From: CALAZP01 sp964410725
GTDB taxonomy: Bacteria; Bacteroidota; Bacteroidia; Chitinophagales; Saprospiraceae
Assembly (NCBI GenBank): GCA_964410725.1
Contig: CAYPID010000003.1
Span: 50,118 to 114,117, forward strand
Direction of reading: 5' to 3'
Length of the DNA: 64,000 bases
The translations under genes and the position numbers were made by a program. Under the pieces are notes generated by a model that did not search any database, was not told the origin of the DNA, and saw nothing but the letters and a program-made list of their open reading frames with translations. Positions 54,850-63,270 of this stretch are shown one piece after another (positions within the stretch are counted from its first letter, which is position 1; each line of letters opens with the position of its first letter).

Positions 54850-57800
54850 CAATTTGTCGGTCTCCTATTAGATGTTAGGTTTAAATAACGTTTGAGTTTT
54901 TGAATTTGAAATGTGGGGTTGTTAACCCAAAAATATAAATGTCCTGATTCGCCAACGGCCAGAACTTCATCATTTTTTGATACTTCCATATCCCAAATCC
55001 AGTTTTTACCTGCCTCAAATTTAACCACTGGAATGACTGTGTTGTCAGCTGATTGAATTAATTTATAAGCGTGAATTGTTTTATCTAGGCCGCTGCTGTA
55101 AAGGGTTCCTGTACTTGAAAATTGAAGCTTGGTAATTTCTGTCTGATGATCAATGAACTCTTGAATGAGAGGTTGTTGTACGGAACCCTTGAAAAACAAA
55201 TCAGCATCAAGGACCTTGATTTTTCCATTTTTGAATCCCAAGGCAAATAAATTAGAATGCAAGGCCATAGATGAAATCGGGCTATCGAATTCTACTTGGG
55301 TATTGGTAATCGGGGTTTTTTTACTTTCAGATACCAGGAATATTTCCTTAGAAGTTGCCACCAAGAACTTCTCTGAGGAGTTTAACCAAAGCCCGCAAGT
55401 TAATTTATCTTCGAATTCCAATCTGTTGGTCATTTGACCAGATTCAGAAAAGAAAAGCAGACTTTTGTCAGCTAAGGTTACAAATTGGGCACCATTACCT
55501 AAGATAATGGATTTAATAGGGGGGCTTATTTGTTCGGGTTGATAAAGTAATTGAACAGCTTTAGCTTCGGTATTAATTAAATATACGCTTCCATCAAAAG
55601 TTCCAGCCAGTAATGAGCTTGGTTCATTTATAAAAGCAAGGGATCGAACTCTTTTCTGAAGATTGATTTTATTGACGAAATCATTCTCAACGAGATAAAT
55701 GGAGCCATCATCCCCTCCAACTGCAATGGTATTTTCTCCTACAGCAAGAGCTCTTAGGCCCGCGCTTGAAAGGGAACGAATGGGAGGAGTATTTTGATAG
55801 TATTGAATACCCAGGTCTAATTCAAACAATAATTTTTGAAGTTGATTGTTAGGTTTTAACTCACCAAATAAGGCAAAGCAGTAGTCCTGATATAATCCAA
55901 AAGCGGTAATTATTTTTTCTATGAGGGTTTCATTGGTGTTGGAAACTCTAAGTTCGTTTTCCAAAACAAATAATTCATTTTGAACATTAGCTAGGTTTTC
56001 TCTTGTTTGCGCAAGTTTTTTTGCTTGTTCCTCTTCAATTTTTGCGGCTTCAGCTTTTCTATTAGCCTCTTCGGCCTCTTGTTGTTTTTGTTCTGCTATA
56101 GATTTTGCTTCTTGTTCCTGTTTTAAAGACTTGACCAAATTTGTTTTCGCTTTTTCTTCCTCTTGTTTAGCCTTAAGGGCTTTATCCTTTTCAAAATTGG
56201 CAAACTCTCTAGCTTTTATTGCATCAGCCCTTTCTTCTTCAGCTTTACTTTTGGCTTCTTGAGCAATTTTCATTTGTTTTAGAGTGGCCAATTGAGCCAT
56301 ACTGGCTTTTTCTCTTTGTTTTTCTGCTTCCGCTTTTGCCAGGTGAGCTTTATAGTAAAGCCCTGATACTACCATAATGACAAATAGAGAAACCGCCGCA
56401 ATTGCTACTAATCTTTTTTTGATTACGGCGAGTTTGTTTTTTTGAGCCAATTCTTTGGCTTTAACCTCTTCTTCAAAAGCTTGAGTACTTTTGTTTAGAA
56501 AACTAATAGCTTTTTGAAAGTTGGGATGATATTGATTGGCCCAAATATTAGATGGGTTCTGTGTTTCAAACCATTTTTGGAAAATATATAATTCAGGAGG
56601 TTTAAGTAAACCGGAGGCACCACTTTCATGTCGCTGAGCATCGCTAACCAAGCGCAAATACATTTCTTTAGATTCTCTTTCTGTTTCAATCCATTCATGG
56701 AATAAATCCCATGTTTTAAAAAATTCGGGGTAGTTGATATCGATTAAATCATCGTTGTAAAGAGAAGGGTTTTTTGCAGTGGCATTATTGCTGAATACAG
56801 GAGGAATTTGACTCAGGAATTCATGTTCAGGATTGTTGAAAAAAGTAATTGCGGAGACCAATTGACTAGGGGTACACTCACAAAGTTTAACTAGGTCTTT
56901 AAATTTTTTGGGTCTTTTGACCGCACCCATTTCATCAATATTGGAGATCGTTTTGATAAGTTTTTCAATAATTAGTTTAATCTCATCCGACTGTTGAATA
57001 TAATTTTTATTTAGGTGTAGGGCCATGCAATTTGAAAATCCACCCATATTTTCAAAGGAGGTTTCGGATAAAGAACCATGTTGGTTATTGATTAAAGTGC
57101 GGTATAAAAGGTATTGGAGGTGGGCGGTTTTTCCAGGATCGTTACCCAAGCTTCTGTGCAGATAATCAATGGTATTCTTGTCAAAGTGAAATCCAGAAAT
57201 TTTGGAGGACTTATTAAGAATTTCTTCGATATCAGACCTTCTCAGTCTTGGTATGGAATATTGAAATTCATTTAAATATTCTTGAAGCCTCCTAAAGGGA
57301 AATAAATTTCCGAGGTATTCATTCCTCAAGGAAAAGATAACATAAACGCCTAAGTTAGGTTCGTGGTCTATCCGAAGGAGGTTGTCAATAAAACAAGTAA
57401 TATCTCCTTCTCGTTCAGGTGGATATTTAAAAATATCTTCAAATTGATCTATTACAATGAGGAAATTTTTCTTTTGGGCAATTTCAGAGTCTTTATAATA
57501 ATTGATAAAACCTTTGTTAGAATTTCGGAAAATATTTTCAAGTCTTAAGGTTTCGTCTGACGGGGCTTGAATAGAAGGATTGAGCAGATTATTTTTTGAA
57601 ATAGCATGAGAAAAATTAGCAATAGGATTGGAGCCGGGTCTAAATATGGTGTACGCCCACTCTTTACCCACCAACCCATTTTGGCCTGCGAGGATTTCAG
57701 GGATAAGGCCAGCAGTTATTAAGGAGGATTTTCCACAACCCGACGGCCCCAATAAGGCGATTATCCTATTGGATTGTAGCAGGGTCAACAAATCGTAAAC

Positions 57801-57896
57801 CTGCCTTTCTCTACCGAAAAAAATTTCCTTTTCTTCCGTTTTGTAAGGTCGCAATCCTATAAAGGGGTTTTTCTGCGTTTCGGACGAGTTTTCCAT
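54849..57896 (-). CDS. nSTAND1 NTPase with membrane helix, coiled coil and WD40-like propeller
   Basis: A 1015-aa protein of the nSTAND1 class. The opening NPFIGLRPYKTEEKEIFFGRE is the class signature; Walker A is GPSGCGKS (50-57) and Walker B is LIVIDQFED (146-154). Helical regulatory and winged-helix-like parts span ~160-480, a single membrane helix ~495-515, a long Ala/Lys/Glu coiled coil ~518-645 and a WD40-like propeller ~700-1000. The ATPase should be cytosolic and the propeller extracytoplasmic. STAND proteins are signal-triggered switches, so it could sense an envelope signal and act on the particle. It is first of the five-gene operon. Confidence 0.88.
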   Translation of the reverse strand: MENSSETQKNPFIGLRPYKTEEKEIFFGRERQVYDLLTLLQSNRIIALLGPSGCGKSSLITAGLIPEILAGQNGLVGKEWAYTIFRPGSNPIANFSHAISKNNLLNPSIQAPSDETLRLENIFRNSNKGFINYYKDSEIAQKKNFLIVIDQFEDIFKYPPEREGDITCFIDNLLRIDHEPNLGVYVIFSLRNEYLGNLFPFRRLQEYLNEFQYSIPRLRRSDIEEILNKSSKISGFHFDKNTIDYLHRSLGNDPGKTAHLQYLLYRTLINNQHGSLSETSFENMGGFSNCMALHLNKNYIQQSDEIKLIIEKLIKTISNIDEMGAVKRPKKFKDLVKLCECTPSQLVSAITFFNNPEHEFLSQIPPVFSNNATAKNPSLYNDDLIDINYPEFFKTWDLFHEWIETERESKEMYLRLVSDAQRHESGASGLLKPPELYIFQKWFETQNPSNIWANQYHPNFQKAISFLNKSTQAFEEEVKAKELAQKNKLAVIKKRLVAIAAVSLFVIMVVSGLYYKAHLAKAEAEKQREKASMAQLATLKQMKIAQEAKSKAEEERADAIKAREFANFEKDKALKAKQEEEKAKTNLVKSLKQEQEAKSIAEQKQQEAEEANRKAEAAKIEEEQAKKLAQTRENLANVQNELFVLENELRVSNTNETLIEKIITAFGLYQDYCFALFGELKPNNQLQKLLFELDLGIQYYQNTPPIRSLSSAGLRALAVGENTIAVGGDDGSIYLVENDFVNKINLQKRVRSLAFINEPSSLLAGTFDGSVYLINTEAKAVQLLYQPEQISPPIKSIILGNGAQFVTLADKSLLFFSESGQMTNRLEFEDKLTCGLWLNSSEKFLVATSKEIFLVSESKKTPITNTQVEFDSPISSMALHSNLFALGFKNGKIKVLDADLFFKGSVQQPLIQEFIDHQTEITKLQFSSTGTLYSSGLDKTIHAYKLIQSADNTVIPVVKFEAGKNWIWDMEVSKNDEVLAVGESGHLYFWVNNPTFQIQKLKRYLNLTSNRRPTN

Positions 57897-57989
57897 ACTA
57901 GCACATAGCCAATTTTACAACAATATACACATTAAAGCTTTAATCTATATTTAAATGGCCAATTAAAACCGAGTTACCGTGTTTCTTAT

Positions 57990-57997
57990 TAATTTTG
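57990..57997 (+). promoter_or_regulatory. candidate promoter (-7 box) of the DUF4407/GH18 operon
   Basis: TAATTTTG matches TAnnTTTG exactly and lies 24 bases before the ATG at 58022. No good TTTG box is seen 17-23 bases upstream. The 125-bp region 57897-58021 separates the two divergent operons; no exact box was found for the minus-strand operon. Confidence 0.4.
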
Positions 57998-58021
57998 AAG
58001 GTAAACTACAAGAAAAATTTA

Positions 58022-59056
58022 ATGAGGATTAATTCTCTAGGAATTGAGTTTTATGAAGAGTTAGAGCATGAAATTTATATACACTGCAGGTATCATTTGC
58101 AATTAATCGTTAGCGTAGATTCTATTACCGTATTGTTTGATGTACTTAACCGACTTTTAAAGAATAGAAGGTCAATGGAATTGATTTTTTATTCTAACTC
58201 TCAGGAGAAATTATCGATTGAAGAAACGAACTGTTTACTAAGGCTTGCGAATCAAGGCGCATTAGTATACCGAACAGTATCAGAACAGGAGGAATTTCCG
58301 ATAGCTATAATTGACAAGTCAATTGTGCTACTTTCATCGCCGATTCCTGAGGCAGAGGCGGTTAAAATATTGGCACAATACAAGAAAATATTTAGAAGAA
58401 CTTCTTTTTCAGCGGCGCCTCTGCTTCCAAGCGAATTGGATATTGAAATCGACTTTTGGGCGGAAAGAGACGTGATTGGAATTAACCAGCCTACGCATCT
58501 AAATTGGAAGGTAAAAAACGGTGATTATATTAAAATCGAACCCAATATTGGTGAGGTGGAGACATCGGGTTCGGTGGCTATAAGTATAACGGATGATACA
58601 GTATATACCTTAGAGGCCAGAAACAAAAAAGGAACAGTGACCAGGAATTTATTTCTAAAGTATGTTCCTGAAGAAGATTTGAGACTAGATGTTTCCATCT
58701 TTGAGGAGGATTTAAACCAGTTTATTCCAATACGGAGTCCTGAAGGTTTTGAAGGCCATTTTGCAGTTCCCTACGGGTACAAAATTAGAATAAGATGGAA
58801 TAGTGGCATGGCTGGGAAATTAAGTTCCCCTCAAATTGGAAATTTACCTTCAACTGGATTTAGAGATTTTGAGGTTTTTCAAGATTGTTTTTTCGAGTTT
58901 CACAAAAGAGATTTATTTGGAAAAACAACCAAAATGGTTAAATTTTATATTGTGGACAAAATAGATGGTTTAGAATTAGACCCCAAAGGCAATAGCGGCC
59001 ATTTCCTGTTCAATTTGTGGAAAGCCATTATTGAAATGGTTTCAACAAAAATATAA
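58022..59056 (+). CDS. PLD-like/Ig-like protein of unknown function
   Basis: A 344-aa protein without a signal peptide. The N-terminal ~130 residues resemble one half of a phospholipase-D-like fold (MELIFYSNS, then FPIAIIDKSIVLLSS at 92-106), but the HxK of the HKD motif is missing, so it is probably not an active phosphodiesterase. Residues ~135-210 look like an Ig-type beta-sandwich (FWAERDVIGINQPTHLNWKV, ITDDTVYTLEARN). ATG 58022 is chosen over an in-frame TTG at 57995. It is first in a four-gene overlapping operon and overlaps the DUF4407 gene by 1 bp. Function is unknown. Confidence 0.65.
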   Translation: MRINSLGIEFYEELEHEIYIHCRYHLQLIVSVDSITVLFDVLNRLLKNRRSMELIFYSNSQEKLSIEETNCLLRLANQGALVYRTVSEQEEFPIAIIDKSIVLLSSPIPEAEAVKILAQYKKIFRRTSFSAAPLLPSELDIEIDFWAERDVIGINQPTHLNWKVKNGDYIKIEPNIGEVETSGSVAISITDDTVYTLEARNKKGTVTRNLFLKYVPEEDLRLDVSIFEEDLNQFIPIRSPEGFEGHFAVPYGYKIRIRWNSGMAGKLSSPQIGNLPSTGFRDFEVFQDCFFEFHKRDLFGKTTKMVKFYIVDKIDGLELDPKGNSGHFLFNLWKAIIEMVSTKI

Positions 59057-60171
59057 TGAATGATAGTAAAATAAATATTGTTAATAGATTTCTGTTTTTT
59101 TGTGCAGGAGTACAAAAAAATTTGATTGTCCAATGCCCAACAACTGAGTATTTGAAATATACGAGCATTGGTGCTTCTGTGTTTTTTACCACTTTATTGG
59201 CTTTAGTTTCCTCTTTTTTTGCTTTCAGCCTCGTATTTGAGGACCTGATTGTACGAATATTTTTCTCTCTTTTGTGGATGAGTATCATTTTTAATTTAGA
59301 TCGATTTTTGGTTTCCGGGGTCCGAAAGAAGGAAAGGGGTTTTGCAATGGTTGGCCAATATTTGCCCAGAATGGTTCTAGCATTTTTTATAGCAATGGTA
59401 GTATCTAAACCCATTGAACTAAAGTTGTTTGAGCAAGAAATTAACAAACAATTGACAGTGATGCAGTTGAGTGAATTAAATGAAATTGACCGTAGATGGG
59501 ATATAGATATTGCGAATAATGAAATACAAATCAATCAGTTACAGAATCAATTGGAAAGCAAATTCAATCTTAAGGAGCAATATTATTCGGAGTATAAATG
59601 TGAATGTGATGGGACCTGTGGCACCGGAATTCGTGGTAGAGGTTCAGAGTGTGAAAGAAAGAGGATAAAGTATGAATCGTTCAACGAGGAATACCAAGCA
59701 TTTAGGGTTCAAACAGAACAATTGCTAGATGATTATCACGAAGAGAGGAATCGGTTAATGAATCAAAAGGTTGCAGATAGAAAAGCAATAACTGAGGTCT
59801 ATGCTGATGGTCTTTTGGCAAGATTGCAAGCCTTAGGCAATTTACCAGGTAATTATTCTCTGGCAATAATGTTGATTTTTGTCTTAGTGGAAATTGCCCC
59901 CATAATCACCAAAATGATGTCTTCAAAAGGACCTTATGAAATGCTTATTCAGCAGACGGAGCATCAATATGACTTGAATTATAGAGAAAAGATTCATTCT
60001 CAAAACCAAGAGCATTTTAAAAATAGGAAAATAGCAGAGATAGAAAAGGAGTATCAAATTAGTTTAGTGGAGGAAAATATTCACCAAAAGAAAAGGGACC
60101 GTCTTTTTCAAAAGCATGAAGTTTTAAGAGGAGCATTGAAAAAGAAATTGAATTCAAAGGACCAGACATGA
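59056..60171 (+). CDS. DUF4407 coiled-coil membrane protein
   Basis: A 371-aa membrane protein. Helices are at ~35-58, 64-83, 103-119 and 267-286. Between the third and fourth lies a ~145-residue extracytoplasmic coiled coil interrupted by a Cys-rich hairpin CECDGTCGTGIRGRG (182-196, with Cys199). The C-terminal ~80 residues are a charged cytosolic coiled coil. The LLWMSIIFNLDRFLVSG segment defines DUF4407. Function is not established. With ATGA-type overlaps on both sides it is co-translated with the PLD-like and secreted proteins. A role as an inner-membrane docking or signalling platform is inference. Confidence 0.85.
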   Translation: MNDSKINIVNRFLFFCAGVQKNLIVQCPTTEYLKYTSIGASVFFTTLLALVSSFFAFSLVFEDLIVRIFFSLLWMSIIFNLDRFLVSGVRKKERGFAMVGQYLPRMVLAFFIAMVVSKPIELKLFEQEINKQLTVMQLSELNEIDRRWDIDIANNEIQINQLQNQLESKFNLKEQYYSEYKCECDGTCGTGIRGRGSECERKRIKYESFNEEYQAFRVQTEQLLDDYHEERNRLMNQKVADRKAITEVYADGLLARLQALGNLPGNYSLAIMLIFVLVEIAPIITKMMSSKGPYEMLIQQTEHQYDLNYREKIHSQNQEHFKNRKIAEIEKEYQISLVEENIHQKKRDRLFQKHEVLRGALKKKLNSKDQT

Positions 60172-61334
60172 AAAGATTCTTATTGTTTTTATGGATAGCA
60201 AGTGTTGGAAAGTGTTTTTCCCAGGTAGATTTTCAAAATTTAAAATCAATTGCTGAGGAAAAAAGTCAAAAGCAGGTTACTGATTTAGCAACGGCATCGG
60301 AGGAAGACATCTTAAATTATCAACAAAAGTTAACGGCGGATTTAGCTGAAAAAGGATCCATAGTTATCTCAGCCCAAGAAGCAGGATATTTAAAAAATTT
60401 AAACTTCCCTGAACCTCAAAAGGAGATAGTGGGTAATTTGTACATTGTCATTCCTGGCAATAATGTACCGGTATCCTTTCAATACAATGTAAATGCAGGA
60501 GATACTTTTTATTTTTCTTTAGCGAATAGGAAGCGGAAAAAAATATTCTCCTTGGAAGTGGTGGAGGGGGAAGAGGTTCGCTATCTGGCCAAAAATATAA
60601 CTAAAAAGGAACCTATAGAATCTTCATTTCAAGTACAGCGGGATGGAATTGTGAGTATTAATTTAACCAATAAGTATTACGTAAAGGCGGCTGGTCAATT
60701 GATGGTATGGATTAAGAAAAAAAAACCTGAATTGGAAGTTTCTTTAAAAAGAGACACGATTATTGAATTACAGCCAGGCACTGTCTACCTATCGGATACC
60801 TTATTTGTTCCTATGTTGGATGAACAGCTGTTGATTCACTCCAAACTAGACCTTTCCCACTCTAATAAATATCAAAAAGCATTAAATATACCTGTGGTTG
60901 AAAACTTAGTTGGTTGGATATTCTGGATTGGTGAAACCAAGGCAGCTTTAGACAGATTAAATCATCTACAAGAGCAATTAGGGATGGATCCGTTGGCCGC
61001 CTATGCTCTCGATAAAACTTTTGCTTTACCTACTCTTGATAATTTGGATGTAAGTTGGGTCATTCAAGATAAGGCATTAGGAGACGCTTTTTTGAAGGGT
61101 AATAGATCGGTCCCAAATCGCTTTGATGTTTACAAAGGAGACCCAGGGGGAAATTATGGTTTTGTGAATGCTTCTTTTCCCGAAGGGGTATTTTTCACTT
61201 GTATTAATCAGTCTAATTTGTATGATTATTACGTAGGGCTAAAAATTACTGGGATGGTCATTAACAAGAAGGAGGATGAAGGAGAAATTGAGGTGCCAAT
61301 TGTTAACGAATACTACGAAATCACGATCAAATGA
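60168..61334 (+). CDS. secreted protein of unknown function in the DUF4407 operon
   Basis: A 388-aa protein with a signal peptide (MKRFLLFLWIASVGKCFSQ, cleavage after residue ~18). Residues ~85-200 are predicted beta-sandwich (VIPGNNVPVSFQYNVNAG, FYFSLANRKRKK). The C-terminal ~150 residues form a mixed domain ending in beta strands (VNEYYEITI). I do not recognise the family. It overlaps both neighbours by 4 bp, so it is a stoichiometric partner candidate for DUF4407 and the GH18-like protein in the periplasm. Confidence 0.65.
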   Translation: MKRFLLFLWIASVGKCFSQVDFQNLKSIAEEKSQKQVTDLATASEEDILNYQQKLTADLAEKGSIVISAQEAGYLKNLNFPEPQKEIVGNLYIVIPGNNVPVSFQYNVNAGDTFYFSLANRKRKKIFSLEVVEGEEVRYLAKNITKKEPIESSFQVQRDGIVSINLTNKYYVKAAGQLMVWIKKKKPELEVSLKRDTIIELQPGTVYLSDTLFVPMLDEQLLIHSKLDLSHSNKYQKALNIPVVENLVGWIFWIGETKAALDRLNHLQEQLGMDPLAAYALDKTFALPTLDNLDVSWVIQDKALGDAFLKGNRSVPNRFDVYKGDPGGNYGFVNASFPEGVFFTCINQSNLYDYYVGLKITGMVINKKEDEGEIEVPIVNEYYEITIK

Positions 61335-63049
61335 AAGCATATCGAATATCTATAATAGTTTTAGCAGCACTTTCTATTTTGGGATGTGATTTTAAGGACT
61401 ATTATACTTTAAAAAGAAGTGCAAGGCGCACCAAATCACAAATTCGGACAGTCAATAGGGATTTTACCAGTATTGGCAGGCTTTTTGGGGCTCAAAGTGC
61501 TACAGATTCTATGAGCAACCAGGAAATTATGGAAGAATTGGAGCCCATGGAGCAGAAAAACATGCTTAACACTTATGGATATTTATACGATTTTTTAAAT
61601 CCTTCGGAAAAAGACTTAATAGCTTCCAATAATTTTTATTGGGACTCTGTTCAGCAAGTTTATTATGTTCAAAGTGAGCGGGTTAGGCAACTCAATTTGA
61701 ATTATGAGGTATTCGGATGGCATCCTTATTGGATGGGGGAAGCTTGGAAAAGTTATCCCTTTAAATTGTTAAGTACGCTTTCTTATTTTGCCTATAAAGT
61801 AGATCCGGTTACTGGAAGTTATCAGAACCCTCAGCAAATTGAAGAATGGAAGACTACGGCTATGATCGATTCTGCTCAGGCTAATCAGACTAGAATTTTG
61901 TTGAGTGTTGCCAGTCACGGGGTATTGCAAAATGAGCAATTTCTAAACAATCCAGAGGCATGGAATATTTTGGCAGATTCTATAGCTAGTTTGGTCAATT
62001 TAAGGCATGCAGATGGGGTAGATTTAAATTTTGAGGGCATTTCATATCGGGATCGATGGGCTTTTGTGAGTTTTGTAGAGCAATTAAGACAATCTTTGAG
62101 CTTGAAGCTCGACCAATCTACCCCTTTCATATCTCTTACGCTACCTGCTCAAAGTAACCGAAACTCATTTGAAATTAGGGCATTGCAGAGACAAGTGGAT
62201 TTATTGGTAATTATGGGGTACAACTATCAAGGAAATGGAAGATCTAATGGAGCTGTTGCGCCATTGAGAACTGTAGAGACCAATGGTAATTCATTACAGA
62301 AGACAGTAGAGTACTACCTTGACGAGGGGATTGATGCTTCAAAAACTATTCTTGCGCTCCCCTATTTTGGTTCAAAATGGACTGGTGAATTAGGAGATAA
62401 TGGCTTGTATGAAACAACTTTTGACAAGGAGGTTACTTATCGTGAAGTAATGACTTTATATAATAGTAGTTATCAACCTGAGTTGGATATTACGAGTATG
62501 ACTAAGTACCATTTTGTAGAATTTCAAGACAGCTCTTCCATTGAATTATGGTTTGACGACGAGTTTACCTTGGGTAAGAAGTATGATTTTGCATTGAGTA
62601 ACCAATTAAAGGGGGTTGGAATTTGGGCGCTGGGTTATGACAATGGATATACTGAGCTATGGGATGTCATAAATGAAAAATTCACTTCGGATACCCTCAT
62701 AATTGCGGATCCTATAGCTGAAGCGGATGGTTATCCTATCAGAATGAGTGGATTTTTGTTACAGTATAAGAATGTGTTGCTCACGGTTTTTTTAATGTTT
62801 GCACTTTCAGTGGTCATGGGATTCTACATTGCTTTTAATGATTGGCGGGTTAGGGAATCCATTTTTGGAAATCAATTGTACCGCTATTTAATTATGATGA
62901 TTTTCGCAATTTTACTAATTCCTTTGCTAAGCTTATTGGAGTGGTTTTCCGATGATAGATGGAAATTATTATTAGCCTTTTTAAGTGGGATCCTTTGTTT
63001 TTATTTAGTCAGTAAAATTACGGTATCATTATCTTCAAATAAACCATAA
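61331..63049 (+). CDS. GH18-like lipoprotein with C-terminal membrane helices
   Basis: A 572-aa protein. A lipoprotein signal ends at Cys19 (SILGC). The GH18 TIM barrel spans ~125-455: FGWHPYW, the catalytic motif DGVDLNFEG (228-236) and VIMGYNYQG near 300. The acid Glu235 is present, but the DxxDxDxE motif has Asn233 instead of Asp. Three membrane helices lie at ~480-500, 517-537 and 545-563, an unusual tail for a lipoprotein. Anchoring would place the barrel in the periplasm, where it might bind or cut peptidoglycan or another GlcNAc polymer. It is last in its operon. Confidence 0.83.
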   Translation: MKAYRISIIVLAALSILGCDFKDYYTLKRSARRTKSQIRTVNRDFTSIGRLFGAQSATDSMSNQEIMEELEPMEQKNMLNTYGYLYDFLNPSEKDLIASNNFYWDSVQQVYYVQSERVRQLNLNYEVFGWHPYWMGEAWKSYPFKLLSTLSYFAYKVDPVTGSYQNPQQIEEWKTTAMIDSAQANQTRILLSVASHGVLQNEQFLNNPEAWNILADSIASLVNLRHADGVDLNFEGISYRDRWAFVSFVEQLRQSLSLKLDQSTPFISLTLPAQSNRNSFEIRALQRQVDLLVIMGYNYQGNGRSNGAVAPLRTVETNGNSLQKTVEYYLDEGIDASKTILALPYFGSKWTGELGDNGLYETTFDKEVTYREVMTLYNSSYQPELDITSMTKYHFVEFQDSSSIELWFDDEFTLGKKYDFALSNQLKGVGIWALGYDNGYTELWDVINEKFTSDTLIIADPIAEADGYPIRMSGFLLQYKNVLLTVFLMFALSVVMGFYIAFNDWRVRESIFGNQLYRYLIMMIFAILLIPLLSLLEWFSDDRWKLLLAFLSGILCFYLVSKITVSLSSNKP

Positions 63050-63104
63050 AAAAGATACCGTTTTCTTGAATTCCAATACCGTATTATAAAGGTCGAATCA
63101 AACC

Positions 63105-63136
63105 TTTGGGATCCTTGTACAATGGGCTTAATTTTG
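63105..63136 (+). promoter_or_regulatory. strong consensus promoter upstream of a 22-codon ORF
   Basis: TTTG (63105-63108), 20-base spacer, TAATTTTG (63129-63136): both boxes match the Bacteroidota TTTG/TAnnTTTG consensus exactly. The start would be about 63143. Only a 22-codon ORF and a terminator follow. Confidence 0.6.
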
Positions 63137-63172
63137 ATAATAATCAATGAAACACCCATAAAAACTGTAACT

Positions 63173-63241
63173 ATGTTAATTCTAGTTTTCCTATTAGTTG
63201 CTCTTCTTTTATTTAGGTTGGAGGTTGTAAAAGAAGCTTAA
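63173..63241 (+). CDS. possible 22-residue hydrophobic peptide (or sRNA)
   Basis: A short ORF, MLILVFLLVALLLFRLEVVK plus EA, that would make a single membrane helix with a charged end. It is flanked by an exact-consensus promoter (63105-63136) and an intrinsic terminator (63271-63307), which defines a ~160-nt transcription unit. The composition fits known small membrane peptides, but a noncoding RNA is an equal alternative. The unit sits at the outer end of the GH18 operon. Confidence 0.35.
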   Translation: MLILVFLLVALLLFRLEVVKEA

Positions 63242-63270
63242 AACTTATTTAATCCTAAGACAAAAATCTT

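Noticed and set aside
52180..57896. Avs/NLR-type antiphage defence genes
   Set aside because: The STAND-like genes have no effector domain such as a nuclease, TIR or protease, carry membrane helices, and lie in an operon with transport genes beside an eCIS, so a defence call is not supported, though not excluded.
58022..59056. Active phospholipase D effector
   Set aside because: The HxK part of the HKD motif is absent and only the downstream IIDKSIVLLSS-like strand is similar.
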